Below are positions 36,136-46,460 of a stretch of DNA of 64,000 nucleotides, piece after piece; the first letter of the stretch is position 1, and every line of letters begins with the position of its first letter. The notes beneath the pieces are model-generated. The model ran no database searches and was not told where the DNA came from. It worked only from the letters and a program-made list of their open reading frames with translations. The stretch comes from Tritrichomonas musculus (taxonomy: Eukaryota; Parabasalia; Tritrichomonadida; Tritrichomonadidae). Made by a program: the position numbers and the translations under genes. The stretch lies in the NCBI GenBank assembly GCA_039105265.1, contig JAPFFF010000061.1:186001-250000 (forward strand). Direction: 5' to 3'.

Positions 36136-38610
36136 TTATGCTTCATCTTCAGCTTCATCGTCATCATCAGATTCAACTTTAACATTAGCTAGTTTTTCAT
36201 CAGTTCTTGATTTAATATATGTTTTGTCGCGATAATTATCATACAATGATTTATACAAATTTTTAACTTCAATGTAATTTCCGCCAACATTGAAGTTAAT
36301 ATGTTTATCAATATTTGAACCAAAGTGTTCTCGTAATTGTTTCTTTTCTTCTTTAGTCAATTTATTTTCCAATATTTCCCGTGCTAATTGTGTAAATCGT
36401 TCTTTCTTTTCTTCTGTATATCCAAGTCCAACGTTAATTATTAGTTCAATTGTTAGGGATAATATTTTTCCTAATTGTTCTGATATTTCAGCTAAACCAT
36501 TTATTTCACCGCCAATTGGGATAACATCTTTCATATACTTGTTATAATCTTCTTGAATCATAAGACCTAATTCAGAATTTACTGCTTTTGAGTGTACTTT
36601 TTTATATTTAACCCATTCATTCCAATTATTACATTCATGTGTTTTCATTACTTTCAATTCATATTGTAAAATAAATACAGCGGTACATATTTTTAAATAA
36701 CTGAATATACCCTTCAATGGTTCCATAAATTGATATTTTCCATGTTGTTCATCATCTCCAAACATATTAAAGAGTGCTAATTGCCATATTTTTGAAAAGA
36801 TTGAACTCCATAATCCTCTTGCATTAAGTTTGGTGCTGACTTTGGGTTTAGATAAGCCAACCTTCTGATAAGCATTAACTGCTTTAATGAAATCTCCATC
36901 ATATTTAACATCGATTTTACCAGCATCCCATTGTTTTTGTTTATAATTCCATGTTTTAGTAGTACCAGTAAGATTTTTCATCCATACTTCAAATGAATCA
37001 TCTGTTTTACCAGCAATGCGTTCGGTTTGCCATAATTTCTTATAGGGGTCTGCTTTAACAAGACGGAATCCATTAATTATAACAGGTTTACCACGAGTGT
37101 CAACAATAACGATGTCCTCTACTTTGTCGCCATTTAAGTCACAAATTGGATTACCAAGAGGGTCTAATGTGTCTCTCCTTGCAGGAATTAATCGATATAA
37201 TGGATATCCATTTTTATCAAATTTCTTCTTACAATAGGCTTCTGCGCCATCTCTTGTAGCACATTTTGGAGAGAATTTAATACGATAATTACCATTAATA
37301 AGAATATCAAATAATTCCCCTCGGAATTTACTAACATCAATACTTTGTTTATTTTCGAAAATGTATAAGTCATTTAAACGTTTTTGTGAAGCTTCAAATG
37401 TTTTACCAGCACGTTTACCAGTTGGGACAGACTGCATATAATTGCTTTTGAATTCATCAGTATCGATTGGAGATACACCTTCTGGTGCTGCAATATCAAC
37501 ATTAAATAAATCTTCGTAGTTTTCAGAACTAACTACAGGTTTTTTAGATGGTGATTTAAATACAGGCTTTGACATTGATTTAGGAATGGAAAAATATTCA
37601 TTATCAACATTATTATCGTCAGAACTTTGTGAATCACTATTCATGTTAAATAATATTTCTCGGTCACCATTTTCTATAATATACTTTATTAATTGTTTGA
37701 GCTTCTTTTTGTTTTTAGGCTCAGTTGTTTCTTCAAATATGTTTGTTTCACGTATTGCATCATGTAATTGTAATACAAGTTTTTTTACTCTGATGTCAGA
37801 ATCATCTTTGGGATTTATAGCTCGATTATAATAACCATAAAGGTTTTCAGCAGTAAATTCATCGTTTAATAAGCCAAATTTCTTAAGTTGATTAGCATCA
37901 ATTGTAGAAGATTTATTGTAAGCATCTAATAATTGTTGACCTTCTTGATTAGATTCTGCTATCTTCCTCATTGTTTCAATATTGGTTTTCCTTCTAATAT
38001 TCTCAAATTGCATTAGGTTATTTATATTATCTGATGCCTCATTGTTTTTATGTGAGTCTATATTATTTGTCAATGATTTGACAAGTGATTGAATCTGTGC
38101 GGTATCTTTTTTATTGAATACTGAATACTTCTCTGAGTCATCAGCAATACGATAAAATAATTGTAAAGCATTAATATGATTACTATCAAGTATAACTAAA
38201 TCACTAAGTGATTCAATATCTTTATTAATTCGATTTCTGAAATAATGGTCTGCTAAATCGGGCTCCTCCTCCTCTTCAACTTGTGGAATGGAAAAAGGTT
38301 TTTCTTTATTTTTCAGATAGTTGGTTAAATCAATAAAGTAATTCGCTTTTGAATCAAGTATTTTAGCTAATTCATTTTTTTGTCTTGAAGTTCCTTTAGG
38401 CTTTGCGTTATATTTATCAAGCATATCTTTTAAATTTGTTTTTACATCTTTGACATAGTTACGAGGATTCTTAAGATACTCAATAATATTACCAATAATT
38501 GTTGTTATTTGTGTTAACTTACTATTTTGGAACATGAATACGAGCATATCTTGATAGTCCCTTTTTTTTACTTCGTTTAGTATGAAATCTTCGTTTATGT
38601 TTGTTATCAT
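36136..38610 (-). CDS. 824-aa unknown protein, element B
   Basis: Counterpart of A 2723-5227 without the ten hairpin-encoded residues. Hydrophilic, helix-rich, with acidic segments (VEEEEEPDLAD; C-terminal ESDDDDEAEDEA) and one hydrophobic stretch (FSYLKICTAVFILQYE). No family recognised. It is among the largest conserved genes of the element. Divergent from the fibre gene with 14 bp between start codons. Confidence 0.85.
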   Translation of the reverse strand: MITNINEDFILNEVKKRDYQDMLVFMFQNSKLTQITTIIGNIIEYLKNPRNYVKDVKTNLKDMLDKYNAKPKGTSRQKNELAKILDSKANYFIDLTNYLKNKEKPFSIPQVEEEEEPDLADHYFRNRINKDIESLSDLVILDSNHINALQLFYRIADDSEKYSVFNKKDTAQIQSLVKSLTNNIDSHKNNEASDNINNLMQFENIRRKTNIETMRKIAESNQEGQQLLDAYNKSSTIDANQLKKFGLLNDEFTAENLYGYYNRAINPKDDSDIRVKKLVLQLHDAIRETNIFEETTEPKNKKKLKQLIKYIIENGDREILFNMNSDSQSSDDNNVDNEYFSIPKSMSKPVFKSPSKKPVVSSENYEDLFNVDIAAPEGVSPIDTDEFKSNYMQSVPTGKRAGKTFEASQKRLNDLYIFENKQSIDVSKFRGELFDILINGNYRIKFSPKCATRDGAEAYCKKKFDKNGYPLYRLIPARRDTLDPLGNPICDLNGDKVEDIVIVDTRGKPVIINGFRLVKADPYKKLWQTERIAGKTDDSFEVWMKNLTGTTKTWNYKQKQWDAGKIDVKYDGDFIKAVNAYQKVGLSKPKVSTKLNARGLWSSIFSKIWQLALFNMFGDDEQHGKYQFMEPLKGIFSYLKICTAVFILQYELKVMKTHECNNWNEWVKYKKVHSKAVNSELGLMIQEDYNKYMKDVIPIGGEINGLAEISEQLGKILSLTIELIINVGLGYTEEKKERFTQLAREILENKLTKEEKKQLREHFGSNIDKHINFNVGGNYIEVKNLYKSLYDNYRDKTYIKSRTDEKLANVKVESDDDDEAEDEA

Positions 38611-38624
38611 TTATTATTCCCAAA

Positions 38625-41252
38625 ATGTTCACGATAGAACAAGCGGGTAATATAAAAAAAGTTAATACAATTGATGAATTGATAATAGAATATATCAAGA
38701 AATATGCTTGCCAATGCAATAACGGAAATAATTTAGGGTCAAGCTTGAATACTGAGGAATTGAAAGAATTATTAAAACCATACGCAAAAACAACTGATTT
38801 ATTCGATTATTTGAAAACAGAGGAATTCAATAAAGAATTATTAAAGTATGCTAGTAGTGAAGAAATTGAAAACGCTGTTAATACATTACGTGATTACGTT
38901 GTTAACAACTTTGCATTATCAACTGACATACCTGAAATACCTACAGATTTGGTTAATGAATCTGCTTTGACAACTGCTTTGGAACCATATGCGAAACTTA
39001 CGAACTTAAGTGAGTACGCTAAAGCGCAGGACTTGCCAGATATGACATTGTATGCAAAAAAAGAAGACATTCCAGAACCTGTTGATTTGACAAATTATGC
39101 TTTGACAACAGATATGACCCTTGCTATTGAGCAAGTGAAAAGCGAAATTCCAGAAATTATTGAGGGGCAAACAACTATTCAATTCAAAATCGTCAATAAT
39201 ACAATTCCTGATTTAGATTACAACACATATCATGAACTGATTGAGCAATATGGGTTGGATATTGTATCATCAGACAGTTTCTATACGGCCCATTATGTTC
39301 ACGCAGACTATTCGTACAATGACGATGATGATAATCTACCCTCTCAGATACTGCGTATCGACGGAAGTAGTTCTGGTCTTTGGATACTGTATCAAAGCCA
39401 TGAATTAATCAATCCAGGAACTGGTGATACACCGGAAATATTATCATGTTCAATAACCAAAACTGTCGAACCAACAGACAAAAACGCTTATTCAGCTATA
39501 TATGTGTCGAACACTTATGCATTGAAGACAGATATACCAGAACCAGTTGATTTGACACCGTATTATACTAGTGCACAAGCTGATGAGAAGTTTGTTGATG
39601 AAGATGAATTGGCTTATGAATTAGATAAATATGAGACCAAGGATGTGGCTGATGGGAAATATGCTTTGAAAAGTGAAATCCCTGAGGTACCCACAGATTT
39701 GGTTAATGAATCTGCATTGAGTACCGCACTATATGGCACTGAATTGAATATTGCATATCCTGCAAACTTATATGACGGTGCATATATTACCCCTAAGCTA
39801 CCAAATGCTGGAGTTCATTTGGTATTTGATGTTAATTGGGGAGATAATCAAGATGATGATATTATGCATATTGATGTAATATTTAAACCAAATGGCTCTA
39901 CTAACACTTTTGATTGCTTGGACAGATATGATAGCAATGGTAAACGCATTGATAGAATAATATGGCGTCATGATGATGGACAAATTGTATATGTATCGTA
40001 TATTGCAGCACATAGAAATAATAATCCTATAGCATATAATTTCATTAGAGCACAAATTGAATCACCATTTATCAAAGACTCGAATGTTGTTGATGAAAGT
40101 CCAGAACGATTCACAATTCAATGTATACAGAATGATAGTGGTTGTGCAATCCCAGATGAATATATAAGAAGAGTATTGACAACTAAAAATATAATCGTAA
40201 AGTTCAAACGAAATGCTGAAGAATCAACATATGAAGAAGCTGAATATACTTATTCTGGACGAAAGGGTGCAAATCTCATATACAAATCAGTAAGTAGTGA
40301 GTCAAGCGAATCAATAGATATTCGTGTAGCTACACGTATTGTTTCATTGAGAGCCGCGGACGATACACTAACCAATATATATGATGCATCTATCACATTA
40401 ATCAGCAACCAACCTGTAAACGATAATATGATTTCATCTGTGAAATATGTGAATGATAATTTTGCATTGAAATCCGAATCTGATGAAAAATATGTTCCCA
40501 AAGAAGGTAATTCAACTATTGATGGAGCGTTGACAATAGCTTCTGCAACTACAAATTTTTCTCTGAATGTGTATTCAAAAACAGGTGACAATAAATGTAC
40601 CATTCTTTTAGGTAATTCATTTACAGAACACGTGTCTGTTCGTTATGAAAAAACAGCTAATACAGGTCAATCAATGATATTATATGTAGGTCCTTTTGCA
40701 TTCATAACATTAAACCAAAATATTAATAATAATACAAAAACTATTAAATTGCATCATGACACAACTATTACTGGTGATTTAACTGTTTCTGGTACAATTA
40801 CATCCAATGGTTCAACTACCATCACCCACTACTCCCCAATCGAGTCATCGGTTAACACCATCACCGATTTCGTTATTGGAGCTCCAGTATATATGACTGG
40901 TAAGGTTTATAAACATGATGGTGATACGTGGGTACTTTCAACTGTGAATGATACTACAGATTGTATTTGCAGTGTCAAAACTACTGGTTCATGGAAAGAA
41001 TATGTTGGTATTTGTGTTAGAATTGACCAAAAAAATAATGCTATAACATTTAGTTCCCATGGCGATTATCTTGTAAAAGTTGATGATTCATCTTGTTATG
41101 GTATTGGGGATGAAGTATTTATTGATAATGAAGATAATAAATTGAAGATTCTCAGTGGTGAAACTGCAATAACATCAAAGATTAAACGTATGACTGTTGG
41201 TATCATAACTGCAATAATAGATAATAAAACACTTGCATGCTTTAAGGCATAA
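38625..41252 (+). CDS. Fibre (tail-fibre-like) protein, element B
   Basis: 875 residues, ATG at 38625. The N-terminal 380 residues contain many YALKTDIPEPVDLT-type repeats typical of trimeric phage fibres. A middle domain starts YGTELNIAYPANLYDGAY and is shared with C but not A. The C-terminal domain (from about 735; ITHYSPIESSVNTITDF to KRMTVGIITAIIDNKTLACF) resembles phage decoration or receptor-binding modules. Probably the virion's attachment fibre. TCATTT lies just upstream and overlaps the antisense start codon of the 824-aa gene. Confidence 0.8.
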   Translation: MFTIEQAGNIKKVNTIDELIIEYIKKYACQCNNGNNLGSSLNTEELKELLKPYAKTTDLFDYLKTEEFNKELLKYASSEEIENAVNTLRDYVVNNFALSTDIPEIPTDLVNESALTTALEPYAKLTNLSEYAKAQDLPDMTLYAKKEDIPEPVDLTNYALTTDMTLAIEQVKSEIPEIIEGQTTIQFKIVNNTIPDLDYNTYHELIEQYGLDIVSSDSFYTAHYVHADYSYNDDDDNLPSQILRIDGSSSGLWILYQSHELINPGTGDTPEILSCSITKTVEPTDKNAYSAIYVSNTYALKTDIPEPVDLTPYYTSAQADEKFVDEDELAYELDKYETKDVADGKYALKSEIPEVPTDLVNESALSTALYGTELNIAYPANLYDGAYITPKLPNAGVHLVFDVNWGDNQDDDIMHIDVIFKPNGSTNTFDCLDRYDSNGKRIDRIIWRHDDGQIVYVSYIAAHRNNNPIAYNFIRAQIESPFIKDSNVVDESPERFTIQCIQNDSGCAIPDEYIRRVLTTKNIIVKFKRNAEESTYEEAEYTYSGRKGANLIYKSVSSESSESIDIRVATRIVSLRAADDTLTNIYDASITLISNQPVNDNMISSVKYVNDNFALKSESDEKYVPKEGNSTIDGALTIASATTNFSLNVYSKTGDNKCTILLGNSFTEHVSVRYEKTANTGQSMILYVGPFAFITLNQNINNNTKTIKLHHDTTITGDLTVSGTITSNGSTTITHYSPIESSVNTITDFVIGAPVYMTGKVYKHDGDTWVLSTVNDTTDCICSVKTTGSWKEYVGICVRIDQKNNAITFSSHGDYLVKVDDSSCYGIGDEVFIDNEDNKLKILSGETAITSKIKRMTVGIITAIIDNKTLACFKA

Positions 41253-41277
41253 ATAGTATAAAAAAATTTTTTTTAGC

Positions 41278-41718
41278 TTAATTGTTGGATGAGATTATTT
41301 GAATCAGTTTTCCCGTCATGTATAACGATAAATTGATATTTAATTGTTCACGAATTAGATTCTGAAGGAATTGAATTCGATTGGACCTTGGTTGATTCAT
41401 AATTGTTTCTTTATGGTCAGAAGCAAATTGAAGAACTTGGTCTCTCTGTTCATCATTAAGGAATTTGGATTTGTTTAATGGAAATGAGCGATTAGTTCTT
41501 CTTCGTATAGGATTTAATTCATTTGATTGTTCAGTTGATTCAGTTGATTCAGTTGATGGTTCGACACTTTGTGCCTCGGCATAGCCTCGGGCAACTTCGT
41601 TGACCTCAGATTCAGTTGGTTGTTCAATTTGTGTTTCATTTGATATATTATTTAATTGTTCGAATTCGGTTTTCAAAGCAAGTAATTCAGAAATGATATG
41701 GTCGATGCGTTGTTGCAT
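41278..41718 (-). CDS. 146-aa unknown protein, element B
   Basis: ATG at 41718. Last gene before the right terminal repeat. Coiled-coil N-terminus (IDHIISELLALKTEFEQL), then a Ser/Thr/Glu-rich linker containing hairpin-derived residues, then a basic helical C-terminal domain of about 65 residues (FLNDEQRDQVLQFASDHKET) that may bind DNA. It starts MQQ, like the first gene of B at the opposite end. Function unknown. Confidence 0.75.
   Translation of the reverse strand: MQQRIDHIISELLALKTEFEQLNNISNETQIEQPTESEVNEVARGYAEAQSVEPSTESTESTEQSNELNPIRRRTNRSFPLNKSKFLNDEQRDQVLQFASDHKETIMNQPRSNRIQFLQNLIREQLNINLSLYMTGKLIQIISSNN
41565..41602. repeat. Three hairpins in the coding region of the 146-aa gene
   Basis: CAC-TTT-GTG (41565-41573), GGC-ATA-GCC (41578-41586) and CAAC-TTC-GTTG (41592-41602). 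The last is identical to 27103-27113. A GTGCC motif lies between the first two. Confidence 0.75.
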
Positions 41719-41781
41719 TTTTAAATAAGATAAAAAAAACAAATTCTTAATTTAAAATTTATTTTTATATCTATTGACCAC

Positions 41782-42011
41782 CCCTAACAAATTTCAAACT
41801 TGTTCTGGGAGCTTGGTTTACCAAGTAAGTTTCCAACGAATTTCAAACTTGTTCTGGGAGCTTGGTTCCTGAGGTAGGTCTCTAACGTGTTTATGAAAAG
41901 TTTGGTGTTGAATTGTCAATTTTTCTGGGAGCTTGGTTCCTGGTATTGGGAGACAAGGAAATTCTTATCAGTAGTTATTCGGGGTACTAGGGCGCACAAT
42001 ATATTACTACT
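41782..42011 (-). repeat. Terminal inverted repeat of B, right
   Basis: Inverted partner of 18335-18565. It ends ATATTACTACT and contains the same three sub-repeats, read as TTCTGGGAGCTTGGTT. Part of its sequence (41929-41954) recurs exactly at the A terminus. Confidence 0.95.
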
Positions 42012-42017
42012 CTCCAG
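42012..42017. repeat. Target-site duplication of B, right copy
   Basis: CTCCAG, the exact partner of 18329-18334, immediately after the terminal ACTACT of element B. Confidence 0.97.
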
Positions 42018-44409
42018 CAACAAATGATTGAGCATCAATAAATCGTAATTTTGTTGGAAGATGGTCTGAAACGAGAATGAATTGTTTTAATGAAGATATT
42101 GTTCCAATTAATGAATTTGATTCAACTTTCCAGTGAGAGTGATTAAGATATTTCTTGAACAAATTAGAATCAAATCTTGAAGAGTTAAATCCAAAAACAG
42201 TTATGGTATAAATATTTGTATCAATATCATAAATTTTATCAGCAGGGAGGAACGATTTGTCATAAACGATTTTATCATTCAGTACTTCCATCGATTGTTC
42301 GAACAACCATGAAATCCATTCTGGAATAAACTCTTCAGAATCCTTTAATGAAAAGTGTTTTGTAATTAATCCTGAAGATAATTTAACACATGAAGCAACA
42401 GAAAGAGGTATTAAACGTGAATTGATTACAGTTGAATCAGAAATCGATTTGTTAACTGATTGTTCCATCGTTTCAAAATCGTATGTCATATAATAAATGT
42501 TAGGTTTCCATTCTAAATCATATGCCAAACAATATTCATAAACTGGATTGTTTAAGATATGTGGACAGAATGGAAGTGGTTCCTTGTTTGGAATAAAGTT
42601 CTTCTTGAAGACACCATCACAATGTTTGACATGAGATTCAAATCGATGTAGGTTTTCAGCTCCTCGATGAGTGTATGAATGACATTTTGGACAAATATGT
42701 ATTTGAGTTAGTTTTTCAGGATTCTTAATATACATAATATGAATAATTTGGTCTTTCGAGAAAAGTAATGCAGAATGAGTTGGATAAGATTTATCGAAAA
42801 ACCATTGTTCAGATAAGTCATAATATGAAGAATTATCAGTTTTATGAAACTCATATATATTAATATTGAGATGATGCTTTTTAGCCAATTCTTCCATTTG
42901 TTCCATTGTTACTCCTTTGAATTCTTTGAGAATCTTTAATCCTTGTTTTGGAATTTTGGTGTTATATTCAATGTTATGTTCTTTGAGAAGGATTTTTTTA
43001 GCAACCTTAGTTCTATCTTGTACTCGATATTTTTGAGTGTCTGCAAGTTTATGTATTTCAACATTATTTACAATTATGATATCACTCAAACAGATTGCAA
43101 GAAATCGATAGAAACATAATTTATCATCTTCATTGTCAGATATAATAAAATCATTTTTGATGAATTCTTCTGGTAAATCTTTGATATGTCCAGTAACCTT
43201 TCGCATTCGTGAGACAGTAAATGAAATTGAACCAACGATTGTTAATTTAGTTGATGAAGATGATGTTTCATATGAATTGAGATTCGATTCAATATACATT
43301 TTAACATAATCAAGGTCCTGAATTGAATTTACAATAATTGGAATTGATTCTTTAAAGTTTCTCCATTTGATTTCACGAGCCTCATATTCATATTTATTTT
43401 CATCAGAATCTTCACCAAAATTAACTGTAGGAGATTCAAATACACCAGATAATTGGAAATGAATTTTGAATGGTTTTAGTTCTCTATCAAATACTTGTTG
43501 CAATGATTCGAAGATTTGATTTAATGATGAGATTTGATTGAAATAATAAATAACAATTGGGGAGCCATTGTATTGTTTCTGAGCAATATTTGTTTCGGGA
43601 TAGTTGTTATAATAATCCCAAACCTCAACTGCTTTATCAAAATCATGTGGTTCATTAATCATAAGATAATCATTGTGTTTTGATTTAAATTTGTTATTGA
43701 ATTTATCAAGATATTCATATAATTCTTCGTTTTCAGGAATGTAATATTCAAGTAAATGGGATTTATCTTTAATGAGTTTTGGTTCAATTTTCTTGAGAGT
43801 TGGTTTGGATTCATTGATTAAACGAATTGCATTATCAACTGCTTCATTTGCACGTTTAATTGCATCTTCGATTTCATAATGTCGTTTAATTTTATTTTGC
43901 TCTTGTTCAAAGTATTCAACATCAGATTCATTTGGTTGTTCATCATAAAATGATTCACGATTTGCAATATTATTGTTATAATTTTGTTCATTTCGTTGAT
44001 TCTGATATTCTTGATTGATTTGAGATTGTTGTTCATTAAAATAGTGAATATCAGATTCATTTGGTTGTTCATCATCATAAAATGATTCACGTTTTGATAT
44101 ATTTTCATAATTTCGTTCATAAGAGTCATTTAATAATTGTTTGTGACGTTCTTGTTCATGAATAATGAAGTTATCAAGACGTTCTTCAAATTCATTATTA
44201 TCTTTGAAATCAGGATTAATTATTTCTTGAGCGTTATGTTGATTTAGATATGTATATAATGTTCTGATATTTCGTAATTTAGCACCTCCTCGATATCGAC
44301 GAGTATCTGCAATTTCAAGATTTTCATTAAGTCCTTGATTAATATTATTAATAGATTCAACAATATCGTTATTAGTAAAATCAATAAATGAATTTTGGTT
44401 GAAAGCCAT
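42012..44409 (-). pseudogene. PolB gene of A, N-terminal half (interrupted by B)
   Basis: N-terminal half of the A polymerase, ATG at 44409. Residues 1-230 are polar and low-complexity, with a repeated RESFYDDEQPNESD unit. Then come a conserved FYRFLAICLS region, a Cys/His cluster (HICPKCHSYTHRG...HVKHCDG), ExoI (TYDFETME) and ExoII (GFNSSRFDSNLF). Element B follows directly after FIDAQSFVAG. Nearly identical to B over the folded part. Confidence 0.92.
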
Positions 44410-44503
44410 TTATCAAAAATAAAAAAGTGGAAAAAAATTAGTTTGAAAAAATTAAAATTTTATAACTTGTTCTCAGATTCATTCTGGAGCCCTTATTTAA
44501 AAT

Positions 44504-44534
44504 CAAGCTTCGCTTGACTGTGGCGTAAAGCGCC
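44504..44534. repeat. Two hairpins near the A terminus
   Basis: CAAGC-TTC-GCTTG (44504-44516) and GGCG-TAAAG-CGCC (44522-44534), in the otherwise gene-free stretch between the A polymerase start and the A end. Confidence 0.75.
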
Positions 44535-44709
44535 GAAATTAAATCCCAAATTAACTTTGAAATAAATTTTAAAATGAGTGTTTAGCGCTTTATGACAGGC
44601 CTTGTTCTACAACAGATTATGGAGGCTAATTAAAATTTAAACCCTGTGGATAATTTTTTCGTTAATTTTCAAAATGAGGTTTTGAGCTTGGTTCCTGGTA
44701 TTGGGAGAC

Positions 44710-46425
44710 CTAGAAAAATTATTCGACCACCAATACGAACATACATATACTACTTATGACGGAGTATTTAATTATAATGATACCTATGTTGTCGATTTAG
44801 AATCAGTAAGCTATTCATACAAGCCTGAAGTTTATGATGAACATTGTATACCAAATATGAATCACATAACAAATAATTATGCATTGAAGACGGATATACC
44901 TGAACCTGTTGACTTGACACCGTATTATACCAGTGCACAAGCTGATGAGAAGTTTGTTGATGAGGATGAATTGGCTTATGAATTAGATAAGTATGCATTG
45001 AAAACAGATATACCAACAATTCCAACTGATTTAATTAATGAATCTGCGTTGAGTACTGCATTATACGGAACTGAATTGAATATTGCATATCCATCAAACT
45101 TATATGACGGTGCATATATTACACCTAAGCTACCTGATGCCGGAGTTCATTTGGTATTTGATGTTAATTGGGGAGATAATCAAGATGATGATATAGTGCA
45201 TATTGATGTAATATTTAAACCAATTGGTTCTACTAACACTTATGACAGCATGGACAGGTATGATAGCAATGGTAAACGCATTGATACAATAATATGGCGT
45301 CATGATGATGGACAAATTGTATATGCATCGTATATTGCAGCACATAGCAGTAATCCAATAGCATATAATTTCATTAGAGCTCAAATCGAATCACCATTTA
45401 TCAAAGACTCGAATGTTGCTGATGAAAGTCCAGAACAAATCACAATTCAATGTACACAGAATGATAGCGGTTGTGCAATCCCAGATGAATATATACGAAG
45501 GGTATTAACAACCAAAAATATTATTGTGAAGTTCAAACGAAATGCTGATGATGCGACATATGAAGAAGCTGAATACGAATATTCTGGACGAAAGAGTGCA
45601 AATCTCATATACAAATCAACCAGCGGAGAGTCAAGTGAATTGATAGATATTCGTGTAGCTACACGTATTGTTTCATTGAGAGCTGAGGATGATACATTGA
45701 CTAATATTTATGATGCATCTATCACATTAATCAGCAACCAACCTGTGAACGATAATATGATTTCGTCAGTGAAATATGTAAATGATAACTTTGCATTGAA
45801 GAGTTCATTAAATGATTATATCAATAAGAATGACTTAATTGAAAGTGTTTTATTTGACAACGATGGAAATATAGATAATATGGATGTATTATTAATGAAG
45901 GAATCAAGTAAGTGTACATCAACAAATCTATCATTACAATTATACCAAACCTTACATACAAAAATAACAAATTTACACAAATCAAACACAACAATCACAC
46001 ATTACTCTCCGATTGAACCATCAATGAACTCTGTTAGTGATTTCGTTGTTGGTTCTCCTGTGTATATGACAGGTAAGGTTTACAAACATGTTGGTGATGA
46101 ATGGAAACCATCAACAGCAGATGATACAACTGATTGTATTTGTAGTGTCAAGACATCAGGAACATGGAAAGAGTATGTCGGCATATGTGTGAGAATCGAT
46201 GACAAAAATAAATGTATCACATTCGCAAGTCATGGCGATTACATTTGCAAAGTTAATGATTCATCATGTTATTCAATCGGGGATGAGGTGTTTATCGATA
46301 ATGAAGACAATAAGCTGAAAGTTCTTTCAGGTGAGACAGCAATAACATCAAAAATAAAACGCATGACAGTGGGTATCATTACAAGTATCATTGATGAAAG
46401 AACATTAGCTGTATTCAAAGAGTAA
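44710..46425 (+). CDS. Fibre protein, element C (partial)
   Basis: Open from the A/C junction to 46425. It has the YALKTDIPEPVDLT repeats, then the same middle domain as B (YGTELNIAYPSNLYDGAY) with only scattered substitutions, then a C-terminal domain matching A and B (ITHYSPIEPSMNSVSDF to KRMTVGIITSII). The closeness to B is striking because C's polymerase and KilA-N proteins are much more diverged. No ATG is visible near the left end. Convergent with KilA-N. Confidence 0.75.
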   Translation, partial: LEKLFDHQYEHTYTTYDGVFNYNDTYVVDLESVSYSYKPEVYDEHCIPNMNHITNNYALKTDIPEPVDLTPYYTSAQADEKFVDEDELAYELDKYALKTDIPTIPTDLINESALSTALYGTELNIAYPSNLYDGAYITPKLPDAGVHLVFDVNWGDNQDDDIVHIDVIFKPIGSTNTYDSMDRYDSNGKRIDTIIWRHDDGQIVYASYIAAHSSNPIAYNFIRAQIESPFIKDSNVADESPEQITIQCTQNDSGCAIPDEYIRRVLTTKNIIVKFKRNADDATYEEAEYEYSGRKSANLIYKSTSGESSELIDIRVATRIVSLRAEDDTLTNIYDASITLISNQPVNDNMISSVKYVNDNFALKSSLNDYINKNDLIESVLFDNDGNIDNMDVLLMKESSKCTSTNLSLQLYQTLHTKITNLHKSNTTITHYSPIEPSMNSVSDFVVGSPVYMTGKVYKHVGDEWKPSTADDTTDCICSVKTSGTWKEYVGICVRIDDKNKCITFASHGDYICKVNDSSCYSIGDEVFIDNEDNKLKVLSGETAITSKIKRMTVGIITSIIDERTLAVFKE

Positions 46426-46460
46426 ATCAATTGATTGATTTTCATTTTATTTTTGTTCAT

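Larger units (their letters stand above)
18335..42011 (+). mobile_element. Polinton/Maverick element B, looks whole, nested in A
   Basis: A 23.7-kb Polinton with terminal inverted repeats of about 230 bp that begin AG and end CT, as is usual for the family, and a perfect 6-bp target duplication CTCCAG at 18329-18334 and 42012-42017. The two terminal repeats look identical to about their inner limit, which indicates a recent insertion. Contents left to right: 240-aa unknown, PolB, non-coding block with a small DNA transposon, KilA-N, 154-aa unknown, ATPase, five small genes, a basic amphipathic protein, capsid, integrase, probable minor capsid, 391-aa and 824-aa unknowns, fibre, 146-aa unknown. 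All recognisable coding regions are open, so the element looks whole. Confidence 0.97.
42012..44709 (-). mobile_element. Polinton/Maverick element A, right part
   Basis: Continuation of element A beyond inserted element B. It begins with the second copy of the CTCCAG target duplication, carries the N-terminal half of the polymerase gene and ends at about 44709. The last 26 nt (44684-44709) are identical to an internal stretch of B's terminal inverted repeat (41929-41954), so this is the A terminus, abutting element C. Between the polymerase start and the end (44410-44709, about 300 bp) I see no gene, only two small hairpins. B carries a 240-codon gene at the equivalent place. Confidence 0.85.
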
